Assembly: GCF_025147325.1 (NCBI RefSeq)
Contig: NZ_CP102262.1
Coordinates: forward strand, 806,001 to 870,000
Direction of reading: 5' to 3'
Length of the DNA: 64,000 bases
Source of the DNA: Bacteroides stercoris ATCC 43183
GTDB taxonomy: Bacteria > Bacteroidota > Bacteroidia > Bacteroidales > Bacteroidaceae
A model generated the notes under the pieces. That model made no database searches. It worked only from the letters and a program-made list of their open reading frames with translations, and was not told where the DNA came from. Below are positions 34,443 through 42,813 of the stretch, in pieces. Position 1 is the first letter of the stretch. Each line of letters starts with the position of its first letter. The position numbers were made by a program, and so were the translations under genes.

Positions 34443-35417
34443 ATGGACAGTATATCCCTTATAAAATCCCCGATTTCTGCGGAGTTGGAAGACTTCAAAA
34501 AGCATTTTGATAGTTGCCTTTCCAGTTCTAACCTTTTGCTGAACAGCGTGATTGCGCATATACGGCAGAAGAATGGGAAGATGATGCGCCCGATTCTGGT
34601 TTTGCTTGCGGCGAAGCTGTACAATGAGATTTGTCCGGCAACGCTTCATGCTGCGGTTGCTTTGGAGCTGCTGCATACGGCAAGCCTGGTGCATGACGAT
34701 GTGGTGGACGAGAGTACCGAACGCCGGGGGCAGCTCTCTGTGAATGCCGTTTTTAATAATAAGGTGGCGGTGCTTACGGGAGATTATTTACTGGCAACGG
34801 CTTTGGTGGAAGTGGGGATGACGCGCAATTACGGCATTATCGATATTGTTTCGAAGCTGGGACAGGATTTGGCGGAAGGGGAGCTGTTGCAGCTTTCCAA
34901 TGTCAGCAATCCCGAATATTCCGAGGATATTTACTTTGATGTCATCCGCAAGAAGACGGCCGTACTGTTTGCCGCATGCATGAAAGCGGGTGCGCTTTCG
35001 GTGGGAGCTGGCGATGAAAAGGCGGAATATGCACGTCTCTTTGGCGAATACATCGGTCTTTGCTTTCAAATCAAGGATGATATATTCGATTACTACGAAA
35101 GCAAGGAAATCGGCAAACCTACCGGCAATGATATGCTGGAAGGAAAGCTGACCTTACCTGCACTTTATGCCCTTAATTCAACCCGCGACAAGCAGGCACA
35201 GGAGATTGCCGCGAAAGTAAAGAGCGGAACGGCTACAACTGATGAAATAGCCCGATTGATCGAGTTTTCCAAGGCAAACGGCGGCATTGAATACGCTACG
35301 AAAGTTATGATTGAGTTTAAGGAAAAGGCGCTTTCGTTATTAGCTTCCATGGAAGATACGGATGTCAAGAAAGCGCTTGTTTGCTATCTTGATTACGTAG
35401 TGGAACGCGAAAAATAA
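34443..35417 (+). CDS. Polyprenyl diphosphate synthase
   Basis: A 324-residue trans-prenyltransferase. The first Asp-rich motif is LVHDDVVDESTERRG and the second is FQIKDDIFDYYE; GKMMRPILVLLAAK and GDYLLATAL are further family blocks. It elongates isoprenoid diphosphates, probably to the long chain needed for menaquinone, the usual role of such enzymes in Bacteroides. Chain length cannot be fixed from the sequence. It diverges from polA. Confidence 0.92.
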   Translation: MDSISLIKSPISAELEDFKKHFDSCLSSSNLLLNSVIAHIRQKNGKMMRPILVLLAAKLYNEICPATLHAAVALELLHTASLVHDDVVDESTERRGQLSVNAVFNNKVAVLTGDYLLATALVEVGMTRNYGIIDIVSKLGQDLAEGELLQLSNVSNPEYSEDIYFDVIRKKTAVLFAACMKAGALSVGAGDEKAEYARLFGEYIGLCFQIKDDIFDYYESKEIGKPTGNDMLEGKLTLPALYALNSTRDKQAQEIAAKVKSGTATTDEIARLIEFSKANGGIEYATKVMIEFKEKALSLLASMEDTDVKKALVCYLDYVVEREK

Positions 35418-35486
35418 GTTTGTTTTTTATACAATAAAGACGGAATATCTATCAAAGTTTCTTTTATATCCCGTCATTCAAAAACG

Positions 35487-35532
35487 AAGCGAAGAACCTT
35501 TTCTCCTTATATAGAGAGCAGGTTCTTCGCTT
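35487..35532. terminator. Terminator between the polyprenyl synthase gene and deoC
   Basis: AAGCGAAGAACCT (35487-35499) pairs perfectly with AGGTTCTTCGCTT (35520-35532), with a further short AGAGA/TCTC pairing inside. It serves the two converging genes. Confidence 0.75.
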
Positions 35533-35567
35533 TGTTTTATATAACGGATATATCAACCGTATTCCTC

Positions 35568-36470
35568 TTAAAAGAACTTCATTTCTTCGCCTTTGATTTC
35601 CGACAGCAGGAGATTTGCCAGACGGCTGGTTCCCAAACGGAACAATCCGTTGTTCAGCCATTCTTCGCCCAGCACTTCTTTTACAATGGTGTAGTAGATG
35701 AGCGCATCGTTTACGCAGTTGATGCCGCCTGCCGGTTTGAAACCTATCTTGTTGCCCGTCAAGGCATGGTATTCCTTAATAGCCTGACACATTACATAGG
35801 CTGCTTCCGGAGTGGCGGCAGGCTGCTGTTTGCCGGTGGAAGTCTTGATGAAATCGGCTCCGGCATACATGGATAGGATAGAGGCCTTTTTGATATTGGC
35901 TGCCGTTTTCAACGCGCCGGTCTCCAGGATTACCTTCAGGTGATGCTCCTTGCAGGTGGCTTTCAGCTCCTGTATCTCATCGCACATGGTTTCATAGTCG
36001 CCGCTCAGGAACTTTCCTACGGAGATTACAATGTCTATCTCATCCGCGCCTTCCATGATTGCCATGGCGGTTTCGGCTACTTTTACTTCTATGAAAGTCT
36101 GTGAAGAGGGGAAACCTGCCGATACGCAGGCTATCTTTACGTCTTCCACTTCCAGCGTATCCTTTACTACTTCCGCAAAGTTGGGATATACGCAGATGGC
36201 CGCTACGTTCTTCAAATCGGGAAATTCTTCGTCAAACTGGTTTACCTTTTGGGTGAATTTCATGACGCTTTCATCGCTGTCCGTACTGTTGAGCGTGGTC
36301 AGGTCGATGCAGTTGAACAGGAACTTCTTTACTTCCGGAGTATTGTTTGCAGGGACTTTCTCTGCGATTATTCCGGCTACTTCCGCTGCCACTTCCGCAT
36401 CATTCAAATTGGTGTTGTACTTCGCCAGAGCGGCATCGTACTTACTCTGTGTAGATTCGTTATTCTCCAT
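35568..36470 (-). CDS. deoC: Deoxyribose-phosphate aldolase
   Basis: A 300-residue class I aldolase that cleaves deoxyribose-5-phosphate to glyceraldehyde-3-phosphate and acetaldehyde. The Schiff-base lysine lies in ADFIKTSTGK. Other conserved blocks are DEIDIVISVGKFLSGDYE, KVILETGALKT and KPAGGINCVNDAL. It overlaps the end of the mazG-like gene by 11 nt. Together with that gene and dtd it forms a nucleotide and translation clean-up operon. Confidence 0.95.
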   Translation of the reverse strand: MENNESTQSKYDAALAKYNTNLNDAEVAAEVAGIIAEKVPANNTPEVKKFLFNCIDLTTLNSTDSDESVMKFTQKVNQFDEEFPDLKNVAAICVYPNFAEVVKDTLEVEDVKIACVSAGFPSSQTFIEVKVAETAMAIMEGADEIDIVISVGKFLSGDYETMCDEIQELKATCKEHHLKVILETGALKTAANIKKASILSMYAGADFIKTSTGKQQPAATPEAAYVMCQAIKEYHALTGNKIGFKPAGGINCVNDALIYYTIVKEVLGEEWLNNGLFRLGTSRLANLLLSEIKGEEMKFF

Positions 36471-36795
36471 GGTCGGATAATTTAGGATTATTGATATGTC
36501 TTGCCTGGTCGCGTTTGGTTTTCTTCTCGATGCTGCGTGCAAATGCTTCGGTGATGTCTACACCGGTCTGGTTGGCAATGCAGAGAAGTACCCAAAGGAC
36601 GTCCGCGATTTCTTCTTCAACGTTGTCTTTCTCTCCTTCCTTAAAAGACTGGTCGCCGTATTTGCGTGCCATAACTCGTGCCAGCTCGCCGACTTCTTCG
36701 GTCAATACGGCCATATTGGTGAGCTCGCTGAAGTAACGTACTCCGTATTTTTTTATCCAGGAGTCCACTTCTTGTTGTGCTTCTTTTAACGTCAT
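36460..36795 (-). CDS. MazG-type nucleotide pyrophosphohydrolase
   Basis: A 111-residue all-alpha NTP-PPase. The metal-binding pattern is EEVGELARVMARKYGDQ followed by EEEIADVLWVLLCIAN, the MazG EExxE...ExxD arrangement. It hydrolyses nucleoside triphosphates to monophosphate and pyrophosphate, probably to remove aberrant nucleotides. It shares one base with the dtd stop (TAATG) and overlaps deoC by 11 nt. Confidence 0.9.
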   Translation of the reverse strand: MTLKEAQQEVDSWIKKYGVRYFSELTNMAVLTEEVGELARVMARKYGDQSFKEGEKDNVEEEIADVLWVLLCIANQTGVDITEAFARSIEKKTKRDQARHINNPKLSDHGE

Positions 36796-37247
36796 TATTC
36801 CTTGTTTTTTGTATCCATACAGATGGTCACAGGGCCATCGTTCACTAATTCTACCTTCATATCGGCTCCAAATTCGCCGGTACCTATCTCTTTACCTAAT
36901 GCAAAACTCAATTCCTTGCAGAATTGTTCGTACAGCGGAACGGATATTTCCGGTTTTGCCGCCCGTATGTAAGAGGGGCGATTGCCTTTCCTGGTAGATG
37001 CGTGCAGCGTAAACTGGCTGATTACCAATATCTCACCGTCAATGTCGAGTATGGATTTATTCATAACGCCATTCTCGTCGTCAAAAACACGCAGGTTGAC
37101 AATCTTTTTACACAACCAGTCGATGTCTTCCTTGCCGTCCGTCTCCTCTATGCCTACCAATATCATAAATCCTTTGCGGATGGCGGACTTACAGGTTCCG
37201 TTGATTGTGACAGACGCATGCCCGGTACGTTGTATAACTACTCTCAT
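36795..37247 (-). CDS. dtd: D-aminoacyl-tRNA deacylase
   Basis: A 150-residue DTD that hydrolyses D-amino acids from mischarged tRNA. Signatures are MRVVIQRTGHASVTING, VISQFTLHASTRKGNRPSYI and the cis Gly-Pro loop NDGPVTICMD near the C-terminus. First gene after a clear -7 box (37280-37287), ahead of mazG-like and deoC. Confidence 0.95.
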   Translation of the reverse strand: MRVVIQRTGHASVTINGTCKSAIRKGFMILVGIEETDGKEDIDWLCKKIVNLRVFDDENGVMNKSILDIDGEILVISQFTLHASTRKGNRPSYIRAAKPEISVPLYEQFCKELSFALGKEIGTGEFGADMKVELVNDGPVTICMDTKNKE

Positions 37248-37279
37248 GTTTTAGTCCTAAAAAATTATTTTGCAGGTTG

Positions 37280-37287
37280 CAAAGTTA
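37280..37287 (-). promoter_or_regulatory. -7 box for dtd-mazG-deoC
   Basis: The minus strand reads TAACTTTG followed by C, with a leader of about 26 nt. It separates this unit from uvrC upstream. Confidence 0.6.
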
Positions 37288-37338
37288 CGAATAAATTCGT
37301 GATTGCCGCGGTGTGGGACAAGAATTTGTATTGAAGGA

Positions 37339-39159
37339 CTATTTGTCTGTGAAATAGTCCTTTATGATTTTCGCTTTCGCCTCTCCAATCACTTTGACAA
37401 TATCTTCCGCCGATGCCTCCTTGATTCGTTTTACGCTTTTGAACTCCTTTAGCAGAGCGTTCTTTGTCTTTTCTCCAATCCCTTTTATCTCGTCTAAGGC
37501 CGAAGCTATCTGCCGCTTGCTGCGCTTGTCGCGGTGGAAGGTAATGGCAAACCTGTGTACCTCGTCCTGTATTTGCGTCAGCAGACGGAAAAGGGGAGAG
37601 TTTTGTTTCAGTCCGATGGTCTGCGGCGGGAAACCGTATAGCAGTTCCGATGTGCGGTGTTTCCCGTCTTTGGCAAGTCCGGCAATGGGGATGTCAAGGT
37701 TCAGTTCGTCGACAACCTCTTTTACGGCGCTCATTTGCCCTTTTCCGCCGTCGGTGATAAGAAGGTCGGGCAGGGGGGCGTTCTCCTCGATAGCGCGCTG
37801 ATAACGCCGTTTTACAACCTCTTTCATGGATGTATAGTCATCCGGTCCTTCCACGGTCTTGATGTTATACTTCCGGTAGTCTTTCTTGGACGGCTTTCCT
37901 TTGATGAAGACAACGCATCCGGCAACAGGATCCGAGCCTTGGATGTTGGAGTTGTCGAAACACTCTATCCGCATAGGCAGCCTGTCGAGGTGCAATTCTT
38001 GCTGGATTTCCTTTAAAAGGCGTACCGTGCGTTGTTCCGGATTCAGCTTTTCCGCTTGTTTCAGACGGTCGGCCTTGTATTGTTTAACGTTAAGGATGGA
38101 GAGTTCAAGCAATTTCTTCTTGTCACCGCGTTGCGGGATGGTAAAGATAACGTCTTTAAGCTCCATGTCCAGCTCAAAGGGCACGATGATTTCGCGGGAA
38201 AGGCTCTTGTACCGTTCGCGCATCTCGATAATGCCCAGTGACAGGAGCTCTTCTTTCGTTTCGTTCAGCCGTTTCTTGTACTCAAAGGTGAAAGCCTGGT
38301 TGATAGCCCCGTTCGTGATATGCAGATAGTTGATGAATGCGGACTTTTCATCGGTGTCTTCCTCGATGGAGAACACGTCGATATTGTGCAATACGTTGCT
38401 TACCACTTCCGATTTGGAACGGTAATTTTCCAGCAGCAGATACTTTTCCTTGATTTTCTGCGCCTCTTCAAACTTCATTTCCGCCGCAAGCTCCTGCATC
38501 TGCTGATACAGCATCCGCTCTATCTCCTGGGTATTTCCCTTGAGTATTTCCTTTATTTCGGCAATGTTTTTGAGGTATTCTTCCTGATTCTGCTTGCCTA
38601 TGCAGGGGCCTGCGCAGTTCTTGATGTGGTATTCCAGGCATACATTGAACTTCCCTGCCCGGATGTTTTCGGGCGAGAGATTCAAGTTGCAGGTGCGTAG
38701 CGGGTACAAATGCTTGATGAGGTCGAGCACTGCATACATGGATGGTATGTGGCTGTACGGGCCGTAGTAGGAAGAACCGTTGCGTATGATTCTCCGCGTC
38801 TTGAATACGCGGGGGAAATATTCGTTCTGCACGCAGATGGACGGGTAGGTCTTGTCGTCTTTCAGCAGTACGTTGTAACGGGGTTTGTATTTCTTGATAA
38901 GATTGTTCTCCAGCAGCAAGGCATCCTCTTCCGTGTTGACCACGATATACCGGATATCTGCAATCTTGCTCACCAGTACCCGTGTCTTTCCCGGTTCATG
39001 TTCTCTGTTGAAGTAGGAAGAGACCCGGCGCTTCAGGTTTTTTGCTTTCCCTACGTATATAATCGTTCCCTCGGCATTCAGATATTGGTAAATACCGGGA
39101 CTTTCGGGAAGGTTCAGAACGATACCCTTCAGGTAATCATTTGTTTTTAGTTCGTCCAT
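37339..39159 (-). CDS. uvrC: Excinuclease ABC subunit C
   Basis: A 606-residue nucleotide-excision repair nuclease. The N-terminal GIY-YIG domain is seen as SPGIYQYLNAEGTIIYVGKA. The UvrB-interacting UVR region is around EMKFEEAQKIKEKYLLLENY. The UvrC RNase H-like domain has ECFDNSNIQG and LPDLLITDGGKGQ. The tail carries helix-hairpin-helix motifs (IKGIGEKTKNALLKEF). It acts with UvrA and UvrB, which are not in the window. Confidence 0.96.
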   Translation of the reverse strand: MDELKTNDYLKGIVLNLPESPGIYQYLNAEGTIIYVGKAKNLKRRVSSYFNREHEPGKTRVLVSKIADIRYIVVNTEEDALLLENNLIKKYKPRYNVLLKDDKTYPSICVQNEYFPRVFKTRRIIRNGSSYYGPYSHIPSMYAVLDLIKHLYPLRTCNLNLSPENIRAGKFNVCLEYHIKNCAGPCIGKQNQEEYLKNIAEIKEILKGNTQEIERMLYQQMQELAAEMKFEEAQKIKEKYLLLENYRSKSEVVSNVLHNIDVFSIEEDTDEKSAFINYLHITNGAINQAFTFEYKKRLNETKEELLSLGIIEMRERYKSLSREIIVPFELDMELKDVIFTIPQRGDKKKLLELSILNVKQYKADRLKQAEKLNPEQRTVRLLKEIQQELHLDRLPMRIECFDNSNIQGSDPVAGCVVFIKGKPSKKDYRKYNIKTVEGPDDYTSMKEVVKRRYQRAIEENAPLPDLLITDGGKGQMSAVKEVVDELNLDIPIAGLAKDGKHRTSELLYGFPPQTIGLKQNSPLFRLLTQIQDEVHRFAITFHRDKRSKRQIASALDEIKGIGEKTKNALLKEFKSVKRIKEASAEDIVKVIGEAKAKIIKDYFTDK

Positions 39160-39164
39160 ATCGT

Positions 39165-39245
39165 AAGAAAAAGGTGGTAAAGCAATACGCTGCCAAGAGC
39201 ATGCGGCGATACATTCTCATGCAGCGATGTGATTGCTTTACCACC
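39165..39245 (-). terminator. Terminator after apt
   Basis: GGTGGTAAAGCAAT (39173-39186) pairs perfectly with ATTGCTTTACCACC (39232-39245) around a GC-rich 45-nt insert. The minus strand continues into T-rich sequence (39172-39165). The loop contains a further GCATG-based pairing. Confidence 0.75.
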
Positions 39246-39256
39246 CGGTTGTTTCT

Positions 39257-39781
39257 TTAGAGTGTCAATACCGATTCTACATCTACATCTTTGCTGAATA
39301 TATCCTTTCCATGCAACTCTTTCAATTCGATAATGAAGTTTACATATACCTTTTTAGGGTTCAGTTTCTTCACCAGTTTGCAGGCTGCTTCCATTGTTCC
39401 GCCCGTAGCCAGAAGGTCGTCGTGCAGCAATACTACATCGTCCGGCTCAATGGCATCCTTGTGGATTTGTACCGTATCTTTGCCGTACTCTTTGTCGTAG
39501 CTTTCTTCGATTGTTTCCGCAGGCAACTTTCCGGGCTTGCGCATGGGTACGAATCCTGCACCTAAGCGGGTGGCGAGAATGGGGCCCATGATGAAGCCTC
39601 TGGATTCTATACCTACCACTTTGGTTATCCCTTTATCCTTGTACATTTCATACAAGGTGTCTGAAAGTTCTTGCAGCGCCGACGGGTTTTTAAACAGAGT
39701 GGTCACATCGTAGAATAAAATCCCGGGGATGGGGAAGTCGGGAATTTCCCGAATGGTCTTGGCAAGTGTTTCTTTGCTCAT
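39257..39781 (-). CDS. apt: Adenine phosphoribosyltransferase
   Basis: A 174-residue type I phosphoribosyltransferase salvaging adenine to AMP. It starts MSKETLAKTIREIPDFPIPG. The PRPP loop is VVLLHDDLLATGGTMEAA and the substrate segment is GIESRGFIMGPILATRLG. It lies 56 nt downstream of mnmG without an obvious promoter, so it probably shares the mnmG transcript. The intergenic gap contains a parS-like 16-mer. Confidence 0.95.
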   Translation of the reverse strand: MSKETLAKTIREIPDFPIPGILFYDVTTLFKNPSALQELSDTLYEMYKDKGITKVVGIESRGFIMGPILATRLGAGFVPMRKPGKLPAETIEESYDKEYGKDTVQIHKDAIEPDDVVLLHDDLLATGGTMEAACKLVKKLNPKKVYVNFIIELKELHGKDIFSKDVDVESVLTL

Positions 39782-39814
39782 AATCAGTTTATTTAATACG
39801 TTTATTGAATTCTT

Positions 39815-39830
39815 TGTTTCACGTGGAACG
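39815..39830. other. parS-like 16-mer between mnmG and apt
   Basis: TGTTTCACGTGGAACG matches the parS consensus TGTTTCACGTGAAACA at 14 of 16 positions, including the whole central TTTCACGTG. mnmG (gidA) is often near the replication origin in bacteria. Confidence 0.4.
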
Positions 39831-39837
39831 TTGCCCC

Positions 39838-41730
39838 TTATCGCCCGCAAAGCACCAGCAGCACGTTGATATCGCTGGGAGACACTCCCGGGATTCGGCT
39901 TGCCTGGGCTATCGTTTCCGGATCTATCTTCACCAGCTTCTGGCGGGCTTCGGTAGAAAGAGACTGGATGGAATTATAGTCGAACCTTCCTTTAATCTTT
40001 ATGCTTTCCAGCCGTGCCAGTTTGTCTGCTATGATTCGCTCGCGTCCGATATAGCCTTCGTACTTAATAAGTATTTCCGCAGCTTCGACTATTTCGTCTC
40101 TTCTGTCTGCAACTTTATCCTGTTCCGTAATCTTGTCCAGTTCCCGACGGAAAGCGCTGACATGTTCTGCCATGTTTTCCAAGGTTACTTGCGGACGGTT
40201 TATTAAGTCTACCAGCTTGCATCCCTGGCGGAGCGGGGTAGTGCCGAGCTGTTCCAGCACCGGGTTGATTAATGCCGGTTTCATCGAATAACTCCGGGTG
40301 AACTCTATGATGCTTGTAACGGCTTCGCGCTTGCTCTTTAATAGTTCGTAGCGGTCTTCTTTGGCAAGTCCCAGTTTCCAGGCTCTTTCGGTTAGCCTCA
40401 TATCGGCATCGTCCATTCGGAGCAGGATGCGGTATTCCGCACGTGAAGTAAACATGCGGTAAGGCTCATCGACGCCTTTGGTAACCAAATCGTCGATTAA
40501 TACGCCTATATAGGCTTCGTCGCGTGCCAGGGTGAACGGTTCTCCGCCGTGGCAGTTGATATGCGCGTTGATACCTGCAATGATTCCTTGTCCGGCAGCT
40601 TCTTCGTAGCCGGTCGTTCCGTTTACTTGTCCGGCAAAGAATAGGTTCTTGATTTTCTTCGTTTCCAACGTATGTTTCAGTTGGGTGGGATCAAAGTAAT
40701 CGTATTCTATTGCGTAGCCGGGGCGGTAAATCACCAGGTCGCGGAATGCTGGAATCTTTTTCAGCGCTGCAATCTGTATGTCCATCGGCAGGGAAGAAGA
40801 GAAGCCGTTCAGGTAAAGTTCCTGCGTCGTTTCACCTTCCGGTTCCAGGAAAAGCTGGTGCTGTTCCTTGTCGGGGAAGGTTACGATTTTGGTTTCTATA
40901 CTGGGGCAATAGCGGGGCCCTATGCTTTGAATCTGCCCGTTGAAAAGGGGAGAATCAGGCAGCCCTTCACGAAGGATGCGGTGTGTTTCCTCATTGGTGA
41001 AGCAAGTCCAGCACGGCAGTTGCTTCAGGTGGCGTACGCCGTTGTTCATAAAGGAGAATTTATGGAAGTCGTTTTCCCCTTCCTGAATCTCCATATCTTC
41101 GTAATGCACGCTCCGTCCGTCGATGCGTACGGGGGTTCCCGTTTTCATTCGTCCGTATGTGATGCCGTGCCGGGCGATGGATTCGGTCAGTTGGTAAGAT
41201 GCGGGTTCTGCCATGCGCCCGCCCGGAAGCATGGTGCGCCCTACGTGCATCAGTCCGTTCAGGAAAGTTCCGGCAGTCAGTACAACGCATTTGGCGCGGA
41301 AGGTCACTCCCCAAACGGTGGTGAGTCCGGTTACCTCGCCGTTTTCAACGAGGATTTCCTGTACGGTGTCCTGCCAGATGTGCAGGTTGGGAATATTCTC
41401 CAGAATCTCGCGCCATGTCCAGATGAATTTGTTGCGGTCGCACTGCGCGCGCGGACTCCACATGGCGGGGCCTTTGGAGCGGTTCAATATGCGGAACTGG
41501 ATAGCCGTTTTATCGGTTACCAATCCCATATATCCGCCTAAGGCGTCTATTTCGCGTACAATCTGTCCTTTGGCAATACCTCCTACGGCAGGGTTACAAC
41601 TCATCTGTCCTATCTTATTCATGTCCATTGTGATAAGACAGGTCTTTGAACCCAGGTTTGCGGCGGCGGCAGCGGCTTCACAGCCGGCATGTCCGGCGCC
41701 GATTACGATAACGTCATACTTAAACTCCAT
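39838..41730 (-). CDS. mnmG: tRNA uridine-5-carboxymethylaminomethyl modification enzyme MnmG (GidA)
   Basis: A 630-residue FAD protein that, with MnmE, modifies wobble uridine 34. FAD binding is seen in VIVIGAGHAGCEAAAAAANLG-type sequence at the N-terminus. Further signatures are MSCNPAVGGIAKGQIVREID, GTFLNGLMHVGR and AGQVNGTTGYEEAAGQG. The frame extends to 41754, but the -7 box at 41756-41763 leaves the ATG at 41730 as the sensible start. MnmE is not in the window. Confidence 0.96.
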   Translation of the reverse strand: MEFKYDVIVIGAGHAGCEAAAAAANLGSKTCLITMDMNKIGQMSCNPAVGGIAKGQIVREIDALGGYMGLVTDKTAIQFRILNRSKGPAMWSPRAQCDRNKFIWTWREILENIPNLHIWQDTVQEILVENGEVTGLTTVWGVTFRAKCVVLTAGTFLNGLMHVGRTMLPGGRMAEPASYQLTESIARHGITYGRMKTGTPVRIDGRSVHYEDMEIQEGENDFHKFSFMNNGVRHLKQLPCWTCFTNEETHRILREGLPDSPLFNGQIQSIGPRYCPSIETKIVTFPDKEQHQLFLEPEGETTQELYLNGFSSSLPMDIQIAALKKIPAFRDLVIYRPGYAIEYDYFDPTQLKHTLETKKIKNLFFAGQVNGTTGYEEAAGQGIIAGINAHINCHGGEPFTLARDEAYIGVLIDDLVTKGVDEPYRMFTSRAEYRILLRMDDADMRLTERAWKLGLAKEDRYELLKSKREAVTSIIEFTRSYSMKPALINPVLEQLGTTPLRQGCKLVDLINRPQVTLENMAEHVSAFRRELDKITEQDKVADRRDEIVEAAEILIKYEGYIGRERIIADKLARLESIKIKGRFDYNSIQSLSTEARQKLVKIDPETIAQASRIPGVSPSDINVLLVLCGR

Positions 41731-41755
41731 TCGTTCAATCTCTTTTAAAACCATG

Positions 41756-41763
41756 CAAAGTTA
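41756..41763 (-). promoter_or_regulatory. -7 box for mnmG-apt
   Basis: The minus strand reads TAACTTTG followed by C, giving a leader of about 20 nt. Confidence 0.6.
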
Positions 41764-41921
41764 CTAAAAAGTTATTTTGTAGCCGCGATTTATCTCCTTT
41801 CCTTGTGAATTCTTAGGAAATACCTCGCGGGTTTCTTTCTGTTTTGCCTGTATGTAATCTCCTTTCACCTTGTATATAATCTCTTATTCGTTTAAGGGAA
41901 ATATCCGAAAGGCAGGTTCTT

Positions 41922-42017
41922 TTCTTCGTCCCGCAGTTGCGGGACGGACGGTTGCCGGCTGCGGGCCCGGCAGCCCGCAATTGGCAACCGCGGAGCCTGC
42001 AATTGGAAAACGAAGAA
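41922..42017. repeat. GC-rich branched palindromic element
   Basis: Outer arms TTCTTCG (about 41922-41928) and CGAAGAA (42011-42017) enclose two hairpins. The first is GTCCCGC/GCGGGAC (41929-41945). The second is larger: CGGTTGCC (41949-41956) with GGCAACCG (41983-41990) and an inner TGCGGGC/GCCCGCA. The result is a three-way-junction-like fold, GC-rich against AT-rich surroundings. Confidence 0.6.
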
Positions 42018-42217
42018 AGTAACGTGGTAAAGCGGTATTATATACGGTGCGAAACAAAGAAAAGAAAGAGGGAATGGAACATTTATCTACGGGATTAGCT
42101 TCCCGATTGCCCGTATAAAACCTTTTCAGACCTCGGAAATCGTTGAAAAAGTCGCTTATATGGAATTTCTGATTATTGGGTTAATGCATTGACCCATAGT
42201 GCATAGCCTGTTTTTGA

Positions 42218-42312
42218 GGGTGACGACCGATTGTTTGTCATCACCCTTATCATGTTTGTCGTCACATCCGCAATCCCTCTCTGGTAAAGGGATGCGAGGT
42301 GGTTAGTGACGA
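42218..42312 (-). terminator. Two hairpins after ybeY
   Basis: GGGTGACGAC (42218-42227) pairs with GTCATCACCC (42237-42246) with one G-T pair. TCGTCAC (42259-42265) pairs with GTGACGA (42306-42312), enclosing ATCCCT/AGGGAT. They lie downstream of ybeY on its strand. Confidence 0.55.
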
Positions 42313-42383
42313 GTGACGAGAGATTGTGCAAAAAAACAATAGGGGGGAGAGTTGAACTTTGCTTGCCGATGCGCCTTTTGATT

Positions 42384-42797
42384 TTATCGCATGGCGAGCG
42401 CCTTGTTTTCGGCGGCTTCCATGATTTCCCGTTCTCCCGGTCCTTTGTCGTTAATGCCGCAAAGGTGCAGGATGCCGTGGATGATGACGCGGTACAGCTC
42501 CCGTTCGTAGTCATTGCCGGCAAACTGTTCGGCGTTGGTGCGTACCGTATCCAGGCTGATGAAGAGGTCGCCGCTCAGGCGGTTGCCTTCGCAGTAGTCG
42601 AAAGTGATGATGTCCGTGTAGTAATCGTGCTGAAGGTACTGTCGGTTCACTTCGAGGATTTTCTCGTCCGAACAGAAGATGTAGGCTATTTCGCCGATTC
42701 TCTTGTTGTAGGTGGCGGCAACGGCTTTGATCCATTCCGTTGTTTCGCGCTTCTTGATTGCGGGCATTTCGATGCCGTCTGTCTGATAACTTATCAT
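42384..42797 (-). CDS. ybeY: Endoribonuclease YbeY
   Basis: A 137-residue zinc-dependent RNase for 16S rRNA 3'-end maturation and ribosome quality control. The family motif HGxLHLxGYDH appears as HGILHLCGINDKGPGE. Two histidines are kept, while the third metal ligand position reads Asp-Lys, a variant I recall from other Bacteroidetes. YCEGNRLSGDLFISLDTV is the other conserved block. It is the last gene of an operon with an M28 peptidase and a nucleoside-gate protein. Confidence 0.92.
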   Translation of the reverse strand: MISYQTDGIEMPAIKKRETTEWIKAVAATYNKRIGEIAYIFCSDEKILEVNRQYLQHDYYTDIITFDYCEGNRLSGDLFISLDTVRTNAEQFAGNDYERELYRVIIHGILHLCGINDKGPGEREIMEAAENKALAMR

Positions 42798-42813
42798 ACT
42801 ATTTCCAGTTTTT

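Larger units (their letters stand above)
41764..42383. other. 620-nt intergenic stretch with nested palindromes
   Basis: No protein gene is convincing. It holds the GC-rich branched palindrome at 41922-42017 and two hairpins at 42218-42246 and 42259-42312 that probably terminate the ybeY operon. The sequence between is without recognisable signal. Confidence 0.6.
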
